A stretch of 64,000 nt of DNA from Amycolatopsis sp. MtRt-6 (GCF_017308975.1 NZ_JADWPD010000018.1:148822-212821), one strand, 5' to 3'. Numbered from the stretch's first letter, positions 1 to 8,858 are shown. Made by a program: numbers and translations. Notes: generated by a model not told the origin, from the letters alone.

Positions 1-1
1 C

Positions 2-529
2 GCGGGCGGCCTCGGTGCGGAGATCGCCGTCGTCGTCTCGAACCACGAGGACCTGCGGCCGATGGCCGAGGCCGCCGGGGTGCCGTTCGTGCACGTCCCG
101 GTGACGCCGGACACCAAGCCGGAGGCCGAGCAGCGGCTCCTGGACCTGGTCGGGGAGTACGAGGCCGATCTCGTCGTGCTGGCCCGGTACATGCAGGTGC
201 TGTCCAACGAGCTGTGCCAGAAGCTCGAAGGTCGCGCGATCAACATCCACCACTCGTTCCTGCCCGGCTTCAAGGGCGCCAAGCCCTACCACCAGGCCTA
301 CGACCGCGGCGTCAAGTACGTCGGCGCGACCGCGCACTACGTCACGCCCGACCTCGACGAGGGCCCGATCATCGAGCAGGAGGTCCAGCGCGTCGACCAC
401 ACGTACTCGCCGCGCGAGCTGGTGACCGTCGGCCGCGACGCCGAAGCCCTGGCCCTGTCCCGCGCGGTGCGCTGGCACTGCGAACGCCGCGTTCTGCTCA
501 ACGGCAACAGCACCGTCGTCTTCCGTTAG
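2..529 (+). CDS. purU: Formyltetrahydrofolate deformylase, C-terminal part (cut by window edge)
   Basis: The frame is open from base 2 and shows the catalytic C-terminal formyltransferase fold of PurU, which hydrolyses 10-formyl-THF to formate and THF. Visible landmarks are the N-I-H-H-S-F-L-P-G-F-K-G-A segment with the catalytic Asn-His, followed by V-G-A-T-A-H-Y-V and D-E-G-P-I-I with the conserved Asp region. The N-terminal ACT domain lies outside the window. The stop overlaps the AGGAG ribosome-binding site of the next gene, so the two are co-transcribed. PurU beside a dimethylglycine/sarcosine-oxidising enzyme fits recycling of the one-carbon units released by demethylation. Confidence 0.95.
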   Translation, partial: AGGLGAEIAVVVSNHEDLRPMAEAAGVPFVHVPVTPDTKPEAEQRLLDLVGEYEADLVVLARYMQVLSNELCQKLEGRAINIHHSFLPGFKGAKPYHQAYDRGVKYVGATAHYVTPDLDEGPIIEQEVQRVDHTYSPRELVTVGRDAEALALSRAVRWHCERRVLLNGNSTVVFR

Positions 530-540
530 GAGTTCCCGCC

Positions 541-2967
541 ATGACCGCACCGAAGGTCGTGATCATCGGCGCCGGCATCGTCGGCGCGAACCTGGCCGAC
601 GAGCTGACTGCCCGCGGCTGGACCGACGTCACCGTCCTCGACCGGGGCCCGCTGCCGCGCACCGGCGGGTCGACGTCCCACGCGCCCGGGCTCGTCTTCC
701 AGACCAACGCGTCCAAGGCGATGACGGACTTCGCGCGGTACACCGTTTCGAAGTTCCTCGAGCTGGACTGCTTCCTCCAGGTCGGCGGCATGGAGGTGGC
801 GACCACCCCGGCCCGCTGGGAGGACCTCAAGCGCAAGCACGGCTGGGCGACGTCGTGGGGCGTGTCCGGCGAGCTGATCGACGCCGACGAGTGCGTTCGC
901 CGCTGGCCGCTGCTTGACGGCTCGCGGATCTTCGGCGCGCTGCACGTCCCGACCGACGGGCTGGCGCGGGCCGCCAAGGCCGTCGAGGTGCTGATTTCGC
1001 GCGCCACCGAGCGGGGCGCGCGGTTCGTCGGCGCCACCCGGGTGACCGACGTCCTGCAGGAGGGTGGCCGGGTCACCGGTGTGCGTACCGACCAGGGCGA
1101 CTTCCCGGCCGACGTCGTCGTGTCGTGCGCCGGGTTCTGGGGCCGCGAGATCGGCGCGATGGCCGGCATGGACGTGCCGCTGCTGCCGCTGGCCCACCAG
1201 TACGTCAAGACGGGGCAGGTCGCGGAGCTCGCCGGGCGCAACAGCGAGGCGGTCGAGGCGAGCCTGCCGATCCTGCGCCACCAGGACCAGGACCTGTACT
1301 TCCGCGAGCACGTCGACCGGCTCGGCATCGGCTCCTACGCCCACCGGCCCATGCCGGTCGACGAGTCCACTTTGGATCCGGCGGTGACCGAGACGGCCAT
1401 GCCGTCCATGCTGCCCTTCACCGAGGACGACTTCGCGCCGTCGTGGGAGGAGAGCAAGCTGCTGCTGCCCGCGCTGCGCCAGACCAAGGTGGAAGAGGGC
1501 TTCAACGGCATCTTCTCCTTCACTCCGGACGGCCAGTCGCTGGTCGGCGAGTCGGCCGACGTCCGCGGGTTCTGGCTGGCCGAGGCGATCTGGGTGACGC
1601 ATTCCGCGGGCATCGCGAAGGCCGTCGCCCAGCTGCTCGTCGACGGACATTCCGAAGTGGACACCCACGACATCGACGTGCACCGCTTCGAGGAGGTCCA
1701 GCTCGCGCCGTCGTACGTGCGCGAGACCGCCCAGCAGAACTTCGTCGAGGTCTACGACATCCTGCACCCGTTGCAGCCCAAGCTGTCCCCGCGCGACCTG
1801 CGCGTGACGCCGTTCCACGCGCGGCAGCGCGAGCTGGGCGCGGTGTTCCTGGAGGCGGGCGGCTGGGAGCGGCCGCACTGGTTCGAGGCCAACGCGCCGC
1901 TGCTGAAGAAGCTCCCGCACGACGCGCTGCCGCCGGCGCGGGACGCGTGGTCGGCGCAGTTCCACTCGCCGATCGCGGCGGCCGAGGCGTGGCAGACGCG
2001 CAACGGCGTCGCGCTCTACGACATGACGCCGTTGAAGCGCGTCGAGATCAGCGGGCCCGGGTCCCTCGAATTCCTGCAGTCGCTGACGACCAACCAGCTG
2101 GACAAGTCGGTCGGGTCGGTGACGTACACGCTGATGCTCGACAACGCCGGAGGTATTCGCAGCGACGTCACGGTCGCGCGGCTCGAGCCCGAGGTGTTCC
2201 AGGTCGGCATCAACGGCAACATCGACGTCGACCACTTCGTGAAGCACGCGCCTCCCGGCGTCCAGGTCCGCGACACCACCGGCGGGACGTGCTGCGTCGG
2301 CGTCTGGGGACCGCTGGCGCGGGACCTCGTGCAGCCGCTGTCGCGCGAGGACTTCTCGCACGCCGGCCTGAAGTACTTCCGGGCGCGTCGAGCGCGGATC
2401 GCCGGGGTGCCGGTGGTCGCGATGCGACTGTCCTATGTGGGCGAGCTCGGCTGGGAGATCTACACGAGCGCGGACAACGGCCTCCGGCTGTGGGACGCGC
2501 TGTGGGTGGCGGGGCAGCCCCTGGGTGTCATCGCGGCCGGGCGGGCGGCGTTCAACAGCCTGCGGCTGGAGAAGGGCTACCGGCTGTGGGGCACCGACAT
2601 GACCACCGAGCACGACCCGTACGAAGCCGGCGTCGACTTCGCGGTGCGCCCGGCGAAGGGCGAGTTCCTGGGCCGGGACGCCCTGGCAGGCCGGACGCCG
2701 TCGCGGCGCCTGCGATGCCTGACGATCGACGACGGCCGCACGGTGGTGCTGGGCAAGGAACCGGTGTTCGTCGACGGCGTGGCTTCGGGTTACGTCACGA
2801 GCGCCGCGTACGGGTACACGGTGGGCCGTCCGATAGCCTACGCGTGGCTCCCGGCGTCGGCGGACATCGGCAGCAGTGTGGAAATCGAGTACTTCGGCCG
2901 CCGGGTCGCGGCCACCGTGGCCGCCGAGCCGCTGGTCGACCCCGGCATGGAACGGATCCGGCGGTGA
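541..2967 (+). CDS. Dimethylglycine oxidase-like FAD/folate enzyme (DAO plus GcvT domains)
   Basis: 808 aa. An N-terminal FAD-binding DAO domain (dinucleotide motif G-A-G-I-V-G at residues 10-15) is followed by the FAO central domain and, from about residue 430, GcvT aminomethyltransferase domains that bind THF. The motif G-S-T-S-H-A-P-G carries His47, equivalent to the histidine that binds FAD covalently in dimethylglycine dehydrogenases. Length and architecture match Arthrobacter dimethylglycine oxidase, which oxidises dimethylglycine to sarcosine and hands the methyl group to THF. The start is the ATG at 541, seven bases after AGGAG; the open frame runs further upstream but that is purU shadow. 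Sarcosine or another N-methyl amine as substrate cannot be excluded. Confidence 0.9.
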   Translation: MTAPKVVIIGAGIVGANLADELTARGWTDVTVLDRGPLPRTGGSTSHAPGLVFQTNASKAMTDFARYTVSKFLELDCFLQVGGMEVATTPARWEDLKRKHGWATSWGVSGELIDADECVRRWPLLDGSRIFGALHVPTDGLARAAKAVEVLISRATERGARFVGATRVTDVLQEGGRVTGVRTDQGDFPADVVVSCAGFWGREIGAMAGMDVPLLPLAHQYVKTGQVAELAGRNSEAVEASLPILRHQDQDLYFREHVDRLGIGSYAHRPMPVDESTLDPAVTETAMPSMLPFTEDDFAPSWEESKLLLPALRQTKVEEGFNGIFSFTPDGQSLVGESADVRGFWLAEAIWVTHSAGIAKAVAQLLVDGHSEVDTHDIDVHRFEEVQLAPSYVRETAQQNFVEVYDILHPLQPKLSPRDLRVTPFHARQRELGAVFLEAGGWERPHWFEANAPLLKKLPHDALPPARDAWSAQFHSPIAAAEAWQTRNGVALYDMTPLKRVEISGPGSLEFLQSLTTNQLDKSVGSVTYTLMLDNAGGIRSDVTVARLEPEVFQVGINGNIDVDHFVKHAPPGVQVRDTTGGTCCVGVWGPLARDLVQPLSREDFSHAGLKYFRARRARIAGVPVVAMRLSYVGELGWEIYTSADNGLRLWDALWVAGQPLGVIAAGRAAFNSLRLEKGYRLWGTDMTTEHDPYEAGVDFAVRPAKGEFLGRDALAGRTPSRRLRCLTIDDGRTVVLGKEPVFVDGVASGYVTSAAYGYTVGRPIAYAWLPASADIGSSVEIEYFGRRVAATVAAEPLVDPGMERIRR

Positions 2968-2980
2968 GCGTGACCGGATC

Positions 2981-3310
2981 ATGAGCGACTTCCTCAAGGC
3001 ACTGGCGTCCGAGGCTTCCCCGGGCGGCGGCCCTGCACGTCGCCCAGGCCGCGGCCCTGGTCGGCTGGGTTTCCGACGTCGGCGAAACCGGGCACTGAGC
3101 ATTTACGCGCTGCGCTTGGCGGAGAAGGAGCCCAAGCGGCTGTCATCCTCGCCCGGGCCCACCGTTCGCCGGCGGCGGGCGAACTGGCGGAGGCGCGACG
3201 GCACGCGTGCGGCCGGTGTCGAGAGCCACTCCGGCGCGGGAGTCCCGCCCGAGGTGGCCGCGGTGCGCGAACGGGCGGACCGCCTGACGGTGACAGCTCT
3301 CCCGGCGTAA
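2981..3310 (+). pseudogene. Decayed cyclodeaminase (FchA/FTCD C-domain-like) remnant
   Basis: Translation from ATG 2981 begins M-S-D-F-L-K-A-L-A-S-E-A-S-P-G-G-G, the N-terminal signature of formiminotransferase-cyclodeaminase/methenyl-THF cyclodeaminase. Directly after the triple glycine the family pattern continues in another frame (A-A-L-H-V-A-Q-A-A-A-L-V-G) and then meets a stop. A later piece, V-R-E-R-A-D-R-L-T-V-T-A-L, is back in the first frame and resembles the next conserved helix, after which the frame stops. The family is normally about 200 aa, so the gene is frame-shifted and truncated. Its position behind purU and the folate-linked oxidase supports an original one-carbon role. Homology is judged by eye. 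Confidence 0.55.
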
Positions 3311-3445
3311 CGCCGGTCACGTGCGGTAGCTCCAGGCTCTCGATCGGGTAATCCACAGCAAGTCCATGGAACCGGACAAGGAAATTCTCAGGAATGGGGC
3401 GTTTCCTGGTACGAGCCGGAGGCTTGTCGAGAGCTGGAGCTGTGC

Positions 3446-4792
3446 ATGAGCGAGTACGACCGAGGACGCCCGGGCGGCGAGTACCCGTACGGCCACGGCC
3501 AAGGCGGGTACCCGCCGGAGTACTACGGCCAGAACGGCTACCCGCGGGACCAGGGCTTTTACGAGCAGCCCCAGTACCGGCAGGGCGAGGAGCGGGGCTA
3601 CTACGGGCAGTCGCGTGACCAGTGGGGACAGCCGTACACGCAGCCGACCTACGCCTATCCGCAGCCCGCCTACCAGCCGCCGCCGCGCCGGCGTCACCCG
3701 CTGCGGGCGCTGACCGTCGCCGTCGTGGCGATCGCGCTGGCCGTGGTCGCCGGGCTCGGGATCGGGCACCTCATCTCCGGGGCGAACGCGCCGACCGCGG
3801 GCGGCAACCAGAACTTCGGCTTCACCGGGCAGCCCAGCGAGACCACGGCCGTGCTCGACGTCGACGCCGTGTCGGCCAAGGTCAACCCGGCGATCGTGAA
3901 CATCAACAGCCAGCTCGGGCTGCAGGGCGCGGCCTCGGCGGGCACCGGAATCGTGCTCACCGCCGACGGCGAGGTGCTGACCAACAACCACGTCGTCGCG
4001 GGCGCGACCAGCATCAAGGTCACCAGCATCGGCACCGGCGACACCTACGACGCGGAGGTCGTCGGCTACAACCGCACGGAGGACATCGCGGTCCTGCAGT
4101 TGCAGGACGCGTCCGGGCTGCCGACGGCGTCGATCGGCGACTCGTCCACGACGCAGGTGGGCGACCAGATCCTCGGCCTGGGCAACGCGGGCGGCCGCGG
4201 CGGCGACCCGGTGCCCGCGCCGGGCACGGTGACGGCGCTGAACCAGTCGATCACGGCGTCGGACGAGTCCAGCGGGTCGTCCGAGCAGCTCGAGGGGCTG
4301 ATCCAGGTCAGGGCGAACATCGAGTCGGGTGACTCGGGCGGCCCGCTCGTCAACGCGAACGCCCAGGTCATCGGCGTCAACACGGCGGCGTCGACGGGGT
4401 ACCAGCTGAACGGCCGCCGCACCGGCGGCGCCGGCCAGGGCTTCGCGATCCCGATCAACCAGGCCATCGACATCGCGCACAAGATCGTGGCGGGCCAGGC
4501 CTCCGACAAGATCCACATCGGCAAGACGGCGTTCATCGGCGTCTCGGTCACGGACGGCCAGGGCGGGGCGAGGATCCGCGAGGTGGTCCAGCGCGGCCCG
4601 GCCCAGCAGGCAGGCCTGGCGGCCGGCGACGTGATCACGGCGATCGACGGCAAGCCGGTCGACTCGGCGACGACGTTGACGAGGGTGATGGACACACACC
4701 ACCCGGGGGACCGGCTGACGGTGACGGTTTCGGACGCCGCGGGTGGTCAGAAGCAGGTTCAGGTGCGGGCGATCGAGGGGCCGGTCGGCTGA
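3446..4792 (+). CDS. Membrane-anchored HtrA/DegP-like serine protease with PDZ domain
   Basis: 448 aa. A cytoplasmic Tyr/Gly/Pro/Gln-rich tail (residues 1-85) is followed by one transmembrane helix (about 87-110), a trypsin-like domain and a C-terminal PDZ domain (about 350-445). The catalytic triad is visible: His182 in T-N-N-H-V-V, Asp213 in E-D-I-A-V-L and Ser297 in S-G-D-S-G-G-P-L. This is the usual architecture of actinobacterial S1C proteases that degrade misfolded extracytoplasmic proteins. Start ATG 3446 follows a GGAG site. The gene is monocistronic and ends in a strong hairpin shared with the convergent MFS gene. Confidence 0.93.
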   Translation: MSEYDRGRPGGEYPYGHGQGGYPPEYYGQNGYPRDQGFYEQPQYRQGEERGYYGQSRDQWGQPYTQPTYAYPQPAYQPPPRRRHPLRALTVAVVAIALAVVAGLGIGHLISGANAPTAGGNQNFGFTGQPSETTAVLDVDAVSAKVNPAIVNINSQLGLQGAASAGTGIVLTADGEVLTNNHVVAGATSIKVTSIGTGDTYDAEVVGYNRTEDIAVLQLQDASGLPTASIGDSSTTQVGDQILGLGNAGGRGGDPVPAPGTVTALNQSITASDESSGSSEQLEGLIQVRANIESGDSGGPLVNANAQVIGVNTAASTGYQLNGRRTGGAGQGFAIPINQAIDIAHKIVAGQASDKIHIGKTAFIGVSVTDGQGGARIREVVQRGPAQQAGLAAGDVITAIDGKPVDSATTLTRVMDTHHPGDRLTVTVSDAAGGQKQVQVRAIEGPVG

Positions 4793-4802
4793 CCCGCACT
4801 GA

Positions 4803-4837
4803 CGCGGGGGAACCACCACGATGGTGGTTCCCCCGCG
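4803..4837. terminator. Bidirectional hairpin between convergent protease and MFS genes
   Basis: Perfect inverted repeat with 16-bp arms (4803-4818 and 4822-4837) and a 3-base loop, CGA. It begins 11 bases after the protease stop and ends 13 bases before the end of the MFS gene, so it can serve both strands. There is no U tract, as is common in actinomycetes. Confidence 0.85.
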
Positions 4838-4850
4838 CCAGGGTGTTGGG

Positions 4851-6299
4851 TCAGTCCGCGAGCGCGAGCAGGTCTTCCTGCTCCGCGACCGGCTCCTTCC
4901 GGGCCAGCAGGCCGCTCGCCGCCACCAGCAGGCCGAGCGCCGCGATCCCGGTGACCACGCTCAACGCCGGCGTCAGGCCGGTCAGCAGCGCCGCCGGTGA
5001 GGCTTCGCGGCCGCCGTTGGCGGTCAGGACCGCCGTCACCACTGCCAGGCCGATGGCGCCGCCCACCTGCAGCGACGTGTTCAGCAGGCCGCCGGCCAGG
5101 CCCTGCTCGTCGTCCGGAATCCCGGCCGTGGCCTGGATGTTCAGCGACGAGAACGCCAGCGTGAAGCCGATGCCCAGCAGGATCATGCTCGGCAGAACCG
5201 ACCCCGCGTAGCCGGAGTGCTCGTCGACGCGCAGGAACAGCACGTAGGCGACGACGTGCGCGACCACGCCCGCGAAGATCGTGCGGGACGTGCCGACCCG
5301 GTCGATCAGCGGCTCGATGCGCGGGGAGCCGAAGGCGACGATCAGCGCCGCCGGCAGGAAGCCGAGCGCCGTCTGCAGCGCCGACCAGCCCAGCACGCGC
5401 TGCAGGTAGAGCATCACGACGAACTGGAAGCCGATGTAGGCACCGAAGAACAGCGCGGCACCGAGGTTGGCGCGGGCCAGCGGGCCCGAGCGCAGGATGC
5501 CCAGCCGCAGCAACGGGTGGCGGCTGCGCTTCTCGATGACCACGAACGTCACCAGCAGTGCCAGCGCGACGGCGAACGTGATCAGCGTGCGCGGTGCGGC
5601 CCAGCCGATCTCCGGCGCCTCGACCACGCCGAACACCAGCAGCAGCGAACCGGCGGCGCCGGTGATGGCGCCCGGGAAGTCGTAGCCGCCGCCGGTTTCG
5701 GCGCGGTACGACGGGATCAGCTTCCACGCCGCCACCAGGGCGATCAGCGCGATCGGGGCGGGCAGCAGGAACGTCCAGCGCCAGCCGACCTCGGTCAGCA
5801 GGCCGGAGAACACGAGCCCGGCGGAGTAGCCGCTGGCACCGAACACGGCGAAGATGCTGATCGCCTTGTTGCGGGCCGGGCCCTCCTGGAACGTCGTGGT
5901 GATGATGGACAGTGCGGCCGGCGCCGTGAACGCGGCGGCCAGACCCTTGATGAACCGGCTCGCGATGAGCAGCGCGCCGTCGTCGACGAGGCCGCCGAGC
6001 AGCGAGGCCAGCGCGAACACGGCGACGGCGACGAGGAACACGCGGCGGCGGCCGAGCAGGTCGGCGGTGCGGCCGCCGAGCAGCAGCAGGCCGCCGTAGC
6101 CGAGCACGTAGCCGCTGACGACCCATTGCAGCGCGTTGGTGGACAGGCCGAGATCGGCCTGGATGGCCGGGAGCGCGACCCCGACCATCGACACGTCGAG
6201 CGCGTCGAGGCCGATGACGATCGAGACGGTGAGCAGGACACCCCAGAGACGTGCGTCCCACCGGGTCGAGGTGGTGGACAAAGACACGGAAGAGCTCAT
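4851..6299 (-). CDS. MFS drug-efflux-type transporter (DHA2-like)
   Basis: 482 aa polytopic protein with about 14 hydrophobic segments and the MFS pattern G-R-R-R in the loop after TM2 (G-G-R-T-A-D-L-L-G-R-R-R). It resembles EmrB/QacA-type drug:proton antiporters. The ATG at 6299 follows a -10-like TAATGT by six bases, so the mRNA may be leaderless. It is divergent from a MarR regulator across an intergenic region filled by a periodic operator array, which suggests the regulator controls it in response to a small toxic ligand. Substrate unknown. Confidence 0.88.
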   Translation of the reverse strand: MSSSVSLSTTSTRWDARLWGVLLTVSIVIGLDALDVSMVGVALPAIQADLGLSTNALQWVVSGYVLGYGGLLLLGGRTADLLGRRRVFLVAVAVFALASLLGGLVDDGALLIASRFIKGLAAAFTAPAALSIITTTFQEGPARNKAISIFAVFGASGYSAGLVFSGLLTEVGWRWTFLLPAPIALIALVAAWKLIPSYRAETGGGYDFPGAITGAAGSLLLVFGVVEAPEIGWAAPRTLITFAVALALLVTFVVIEKRSRHPLLRLGILRSGPLARANLGAALFFGAYIGFQFVVMLYLQRVLGWSALQTALGFLPAALIVAFGSPRIEPLIDRVGTSRTIFAGVVAHVVAYVLFLRVDEHSGYAGSVLPSMILLGIGFTLAFSSLNIQATAGIPDDEQGLAGGLLNTSLQVGGAIGLAVVTAVLTANGGREASPAALLTGLTPALSVVTGIAALGLLVAASGLLARKEPVAEQEDLLALAD

Positions 6300-6306
6300 G
6301 GCGGCG

Positions 6307-6336
6307 ACATTACATGCACGCGCATCTAATGTTCAA
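6307..6336 (-). promoter_or_regulatory. Putative promoter of the MFS gene
   Basis: On the minus strand TTGAAC (6331-6336), an 18-base spacer and TAATGT (6307-6312) are followed six bases later by the ATG at 6299. The -10 is embedded in the first operator unit. Confidence 0.5.
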
Positions 6337-6377
6337 GCATTTAATGTGTTTGCATCTGATGTGCGTGCATGCTATGT
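6307..6377. repeat. Five-unit, 15-bp-period operator array (RCAT-N3-ATGY)
   Basis: Five 11-bp units begin at 6307, 6322, 6337, 6352 and 6367, exactly 15 bp apart. Each is a dyad of type RCAT-N3-ATGY: ACATTACATGC, GCATCTAATGT, GCATTTAATGT, GCATCTGATGT and GCATGCTATGT. The array spans both divergent promoters and is likely the binding site of the adjacent MarR regulator. With a 15-bp step, successive units lie roughly one and a half helical turns apart. Confidence 0.75.
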
Positions 6378-6378
6378 T
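6350..6378 (+). promoter_or_regulatory. Putative promoter of the marR gene, leaderless
   Basis: TTGCAT (6350-6355), a 17-base spacer and TATGTT (6373-6378) put the transcription start at about 6385, at the GTG codon 6386. This supports a leaderless mRNA. Confidence 0.55.
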
Positions 6379-6385
6379 GGTCGCC

Positions 6386-6763
6386 GTGAGCGACGTCGCT
6401 GTTGAGCAGGGTCTGGTCCAGGAGTGGCACGAGCTGCTGGCCCGCTACTCGGCCGTGTTCAGCGCGCTCGAGTGCCGGCTGCAGGAGCGCCACGGTATCG
6501 GCGCGAACGAGTTCGAAGCCCTCGAGAGGCTCGCGACCTGCGACTTCAAGTGCCGCTCGGCCGACCTGATCAGCACGATCCACCTCAGCCAGAGCGCCAC
6601 GTCCCGCCTGGTGGCCCGCCTGGAGAAGGAGGGCCTGGTCTCGCGCGCCCTGTGCGAGGTCGACCGGCGCGGCGTCTTCGTGACGATCACCGACGCCGGC
6701 CGGGAGAAGTACCTCGCGGCGAAGCAGACGCACCGCGAGGTACTGCGGGAAACCCTGCGCTAG
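6386..6763 (+). CDS. MarR-family transcriptional regulator
   Basis: About 125 aa winged-helix protein; the recognition region S-A-D-L-I-S-T-I-H-L-S-Q-S-A-T-S-R-L and the wing D-R-R-G-V-F-V-T are typical MarR. The family represses divergent efflux genes and releases DNA on binding phenolic or drug-like ligands. GTG 6386 is preferred because the promoter places the mRNA 5' end there; ATG 6374 is in frame but lies inside operator unit five. A much earlier in-frame ATG would read through the operators and is implausible. Confidence 0.88.
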   Translation: MSDVAVEQGLVQEWHELLARYSAVFSALECRLQERHGIGANEFEALERLATCDFKCRSADLISTIHLSQSATSRLVARLEKEGLVSRALCEVDRRGVFVTITDAGREKYLAAKQTHREVLRETLR

Positions 6764-6775
6764 CCGCCAGGGCGC

Positions 6776-7234
6776 TTACCGGGCCACCCGCTCGTCCGTG
6801 CCCGGCACCTTCGCCGTCGTGATGGCGATGCGGTTCCACGTGTTGATCGTGAAGATCAGCGCCAGCAGCTGTCCCAGCTCCTCCTCGCCGAACTCCGCCG
6901 CGGCCCGGGCGTAGACGTCGTCCGGGACGCCGCCCGCGATCTGCGTGACCGCTTCGGTCAGGGCCAGCGCCGCCTGCTCCTTCTCGCTGAAGAAGCTGCT
7001 CGCCTCGCGCCACACCGCCACCATGTGCAGCCGCTCCTCGCTCTCGCCTGCCTTGCGGGCGTCCGAGGTGTGCATGTGCAGGCAGTACGCGCAGTGGTTG
7101 AGCTGCGACGCGCGGATCTGGACCAGCTCGACCAGCGCGGGGTCGAGCCCGGCGCGGGCGGCCGCGTCGAAGCCGATCAGGGCCTTGAAGGCCTTCGGGG
7201 TGGTCTTGGCGAAGTTGATGCGGGAGTTCGTCAT
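6776..7234 (-). CDS. AhpD/carboxymuconolactone decarboxylase-fold protein
   Basis: 152 aa all-helical protein with the AhpD redox motif C48-x-x-C51-x-x-x-H55 in H-C-A-Y-C-L-H-M-H. Members act as alkylhydroperoxidase-like peroxidatic thiol proteins. ATG 7234 (M-T-N-S-R-I-N-F) is chosen over an upstream in-frame ATG at 7288, which would overlap the divergent MocR gene. It converges on the MarR gene with a 12-base gap. Substrate unknown. Confidence 0.85.
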   Translation of the reverse strand: MTNSRINFAKTTPKAFKALIGFDAAARAGLDPALVELVQIRASQLNHCAYCLHMHTSDARKAGESEERLHMVAVWREASSFFSEKEQAALALTEAVTQIAGGVPDDVYARAAAEFGEEELGQLLALIFTINTWNRIAITTAKVPGTDERVAR

Positions 7235-7281
7235 GACCAGAAATCTAGCCGCGCTTTGACCTCTGTGTAGGGTGCATTTCC

Positions 7282-8670
7282 GTGGCAAAAGACTGGGTCA
7301 ATCCGGGGGACCGCGACCTCCACCTGGAGCTGGCACCCGGCCCCAAGCGGGCCGCGCTCATCGCCGCCCTGCGGGACGCCGTCCGCGCGGGACGGCTCGC
7401 TCCGGGCACCCGGCTGCCGCCCTACCGGTCGCTGGCCGCCGATCTCGGGCTGGCCCGCAACACCGTCGCCGAGGCCTATGCCGAGTTGGTCGCCGAGGGC
7501 TGGCTCACCGCCGTCCAGGGCTCCGGCACCCGGGTCGCCGAGCGTGCGGAGCCGCTGAAACCCGTTCGGACACCGAAGAAAGCCCCGGGAGCGCCGAAGC
7601 CGGTCCACAACCTCCGGCAGGGCCGGCCGGACGCGACGTCCTTCCCGCGCACCGAATGGCTTGCCGCCGCGCGACGCGCGCTGAACGTGGCGCCGCACGA
7701 CGCCTTCGGCCCCGGGGACCCACGCGGCCGTCCGGAACTGCGGGACGCCCTCGCCCAGTACCTCGCGCGTGCCCGGGGTGTGCGGACGTCGCCGGAGCGG
7801 ATCGTCGTGTGCTCGGGGTTCGCGCACGCCCTGCGGCTGCTGTTCCCGGCCGTGCTGCCGGGGCCGCTCGCCGTCGAGTCCTACGGCCTCGCCTTCCACC
7901 GCTCGATCTTCGCCGCTGCCGGCGTGCGGACGATCCCGCTGGCCCTGGACGAACACGGCGCGCGCGTCGAGGATCTCGACGTCCCGTCCGTGCTGCTGAC
8001 GCCCGCGCACCAGTTCCCGACCGGCGGCCCGCTGCACCACGACCGCCGCACCGCGGTCGTCGGGCACGTCCGCGCGAGCGGCGGCGTGCTCCTCGAAGAC
8101 GACTACGACGGCGAATTCCGCTACGACCGCAAGCCGGTGGGTGCGGTGCAGGGCCTCGACCCCGAGCACGTCGTCTACCTCGGCTCGGTCAGCAAGAGCC
8201 TGTCTCCCGCGCTGCGCCTCGGCTGGCTGGTGCTGCCCGGCCACCTCGTCGACCGGGTGCTGGCGGTGAAGGGCGAGCGCGAGGCGTGGGCGGGCGTGCT
8301 CGACCAGCTGACCCTGGCGCAGTTCCTGAACGACGGCGCGTACGACCGGCACATCCGCCGCATGCGCCGGCGCTACCGCCGCCGTCGCGACCAGCTCGTG
8401 ACGACGCTCGCCGAGCGGACCCCGCACGTGACGGCGACCGGGATCGCCGCCGGCCTGCACGCCGTGCTCCGGCTCCCGCCGGGCACCGAGAAAGCCGCGC
8501 TGAAGGCGGCGGCCTGGCAGGGGCTGGCGCTGGACGGCCTGGCCGCGTTCCGGCACCCGGGCAGCTCCATGTCCACAATGGACGGGTTGGTCGTCGGTTA
8601 CGCGACACCGCCCGAGCACGCCTACCCCGCGGCCCTCGACGCGTTGTGCCGCTCCCTGCCACCCGCCTGA
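7282..8670 (+). CDS. MocR/PdxR-type GntR regulator with aminotransferase domain
   Basis: 462 aa. The N-terminal GntR winged helix (T-R-L-P-P-Y-R-S-L-A-A-D-L-G-L-A-R-N-T-V) is fused to a fold-type I aminotransferase-like domain. The PLP lysine is K305 in S-V-S-K-S-L-S-P-A-L-R-L-G-W. Family members sense PLP or PLP adducts and often control divergent genes or themselves. The start is GTG 7282, divergent from the AhpD-like gene 47 bases away. Three copies of a 15-bp segment containing the stop context lie at the 3' end (8660-8695), apparently replication slippage. Confidence 0.88.
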   Translation: MAKDWVNPGDRDLHLELAPGPKRAALIAALRDAVRAGRLAPGTRLPPYRSLAADLGLARNTVAEAYAELVAEGWLTAVQGSGTRVAERAEPLKPVRTPKKAPGAPKPVHNLRQGRPDATSFPRTEWLAAARRALNVAPHDAFGPGDPRGRPELRDALAQYLARARGVRTSPERIVVCSGFAHALRLLFPAVLPGPLAVESYGLAFHRSIFAAAGVRTIPLALDEHGARVEDLDVPSVLLTPAHQFPTGGPLHHDRRTAVVGHVRASGGVLLEDDYDGEFRYDRKPVGAVQGLDPEHVVYLGSVSKSLSPALRLGWLVLPGHLVDRVLAVKGEREAWAGVLDQLTLAQFLNDGAYDRHIRRMRRRYRRRRDQLVTTLAERTPHVTATGIAAGLHAVLRLPPGTEKAALKAAAWQGLALDGLAAFRHPGSSMSTMDGLVVGYATPPEHAYPAALDALCRSLPPA

Positions 8671-8819
8671 GACCCACCCGCCTGAGACCCACCCGGCGAC
8701 GTCGATCTCGGTTCGTCACGGCAGTCACCGCGTCGTACCTGGCCGGTCAATCACCAAAACGGCCGCAGCCCGCCATTCCTTCACCGGCCGCTCACGGGTA
8801 CTGGCTTCCCGCTCACCCG

Positions 8820-8836
8820 GCTGGCAAGCTGCCAGC
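8820..8836. promoter_or_regulatory. Perfect palindrome upstream of the VWA-protein gene
   Basis: GCTGGCA-AGC-TGCCAGC has 7-bp arms and lies 22 bases upstream of the ATG at 8859, between a possible promoter and the AGGAAAGGA ribosome-binding site. It could be an operator or a 5'-UTR hairpin. Confidence 0.35.
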
Positions 8837-8858
8837 ACCTCACGAGGAAAGGACGTGC

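Noticed and set aside
526..3102. Minus-strand open frame of 858 codons opposite the dimethylglycine oxidase gene
   Set aside because: Shadow frame; low-complexity Arg/Gly/Asp sequence with no domain.
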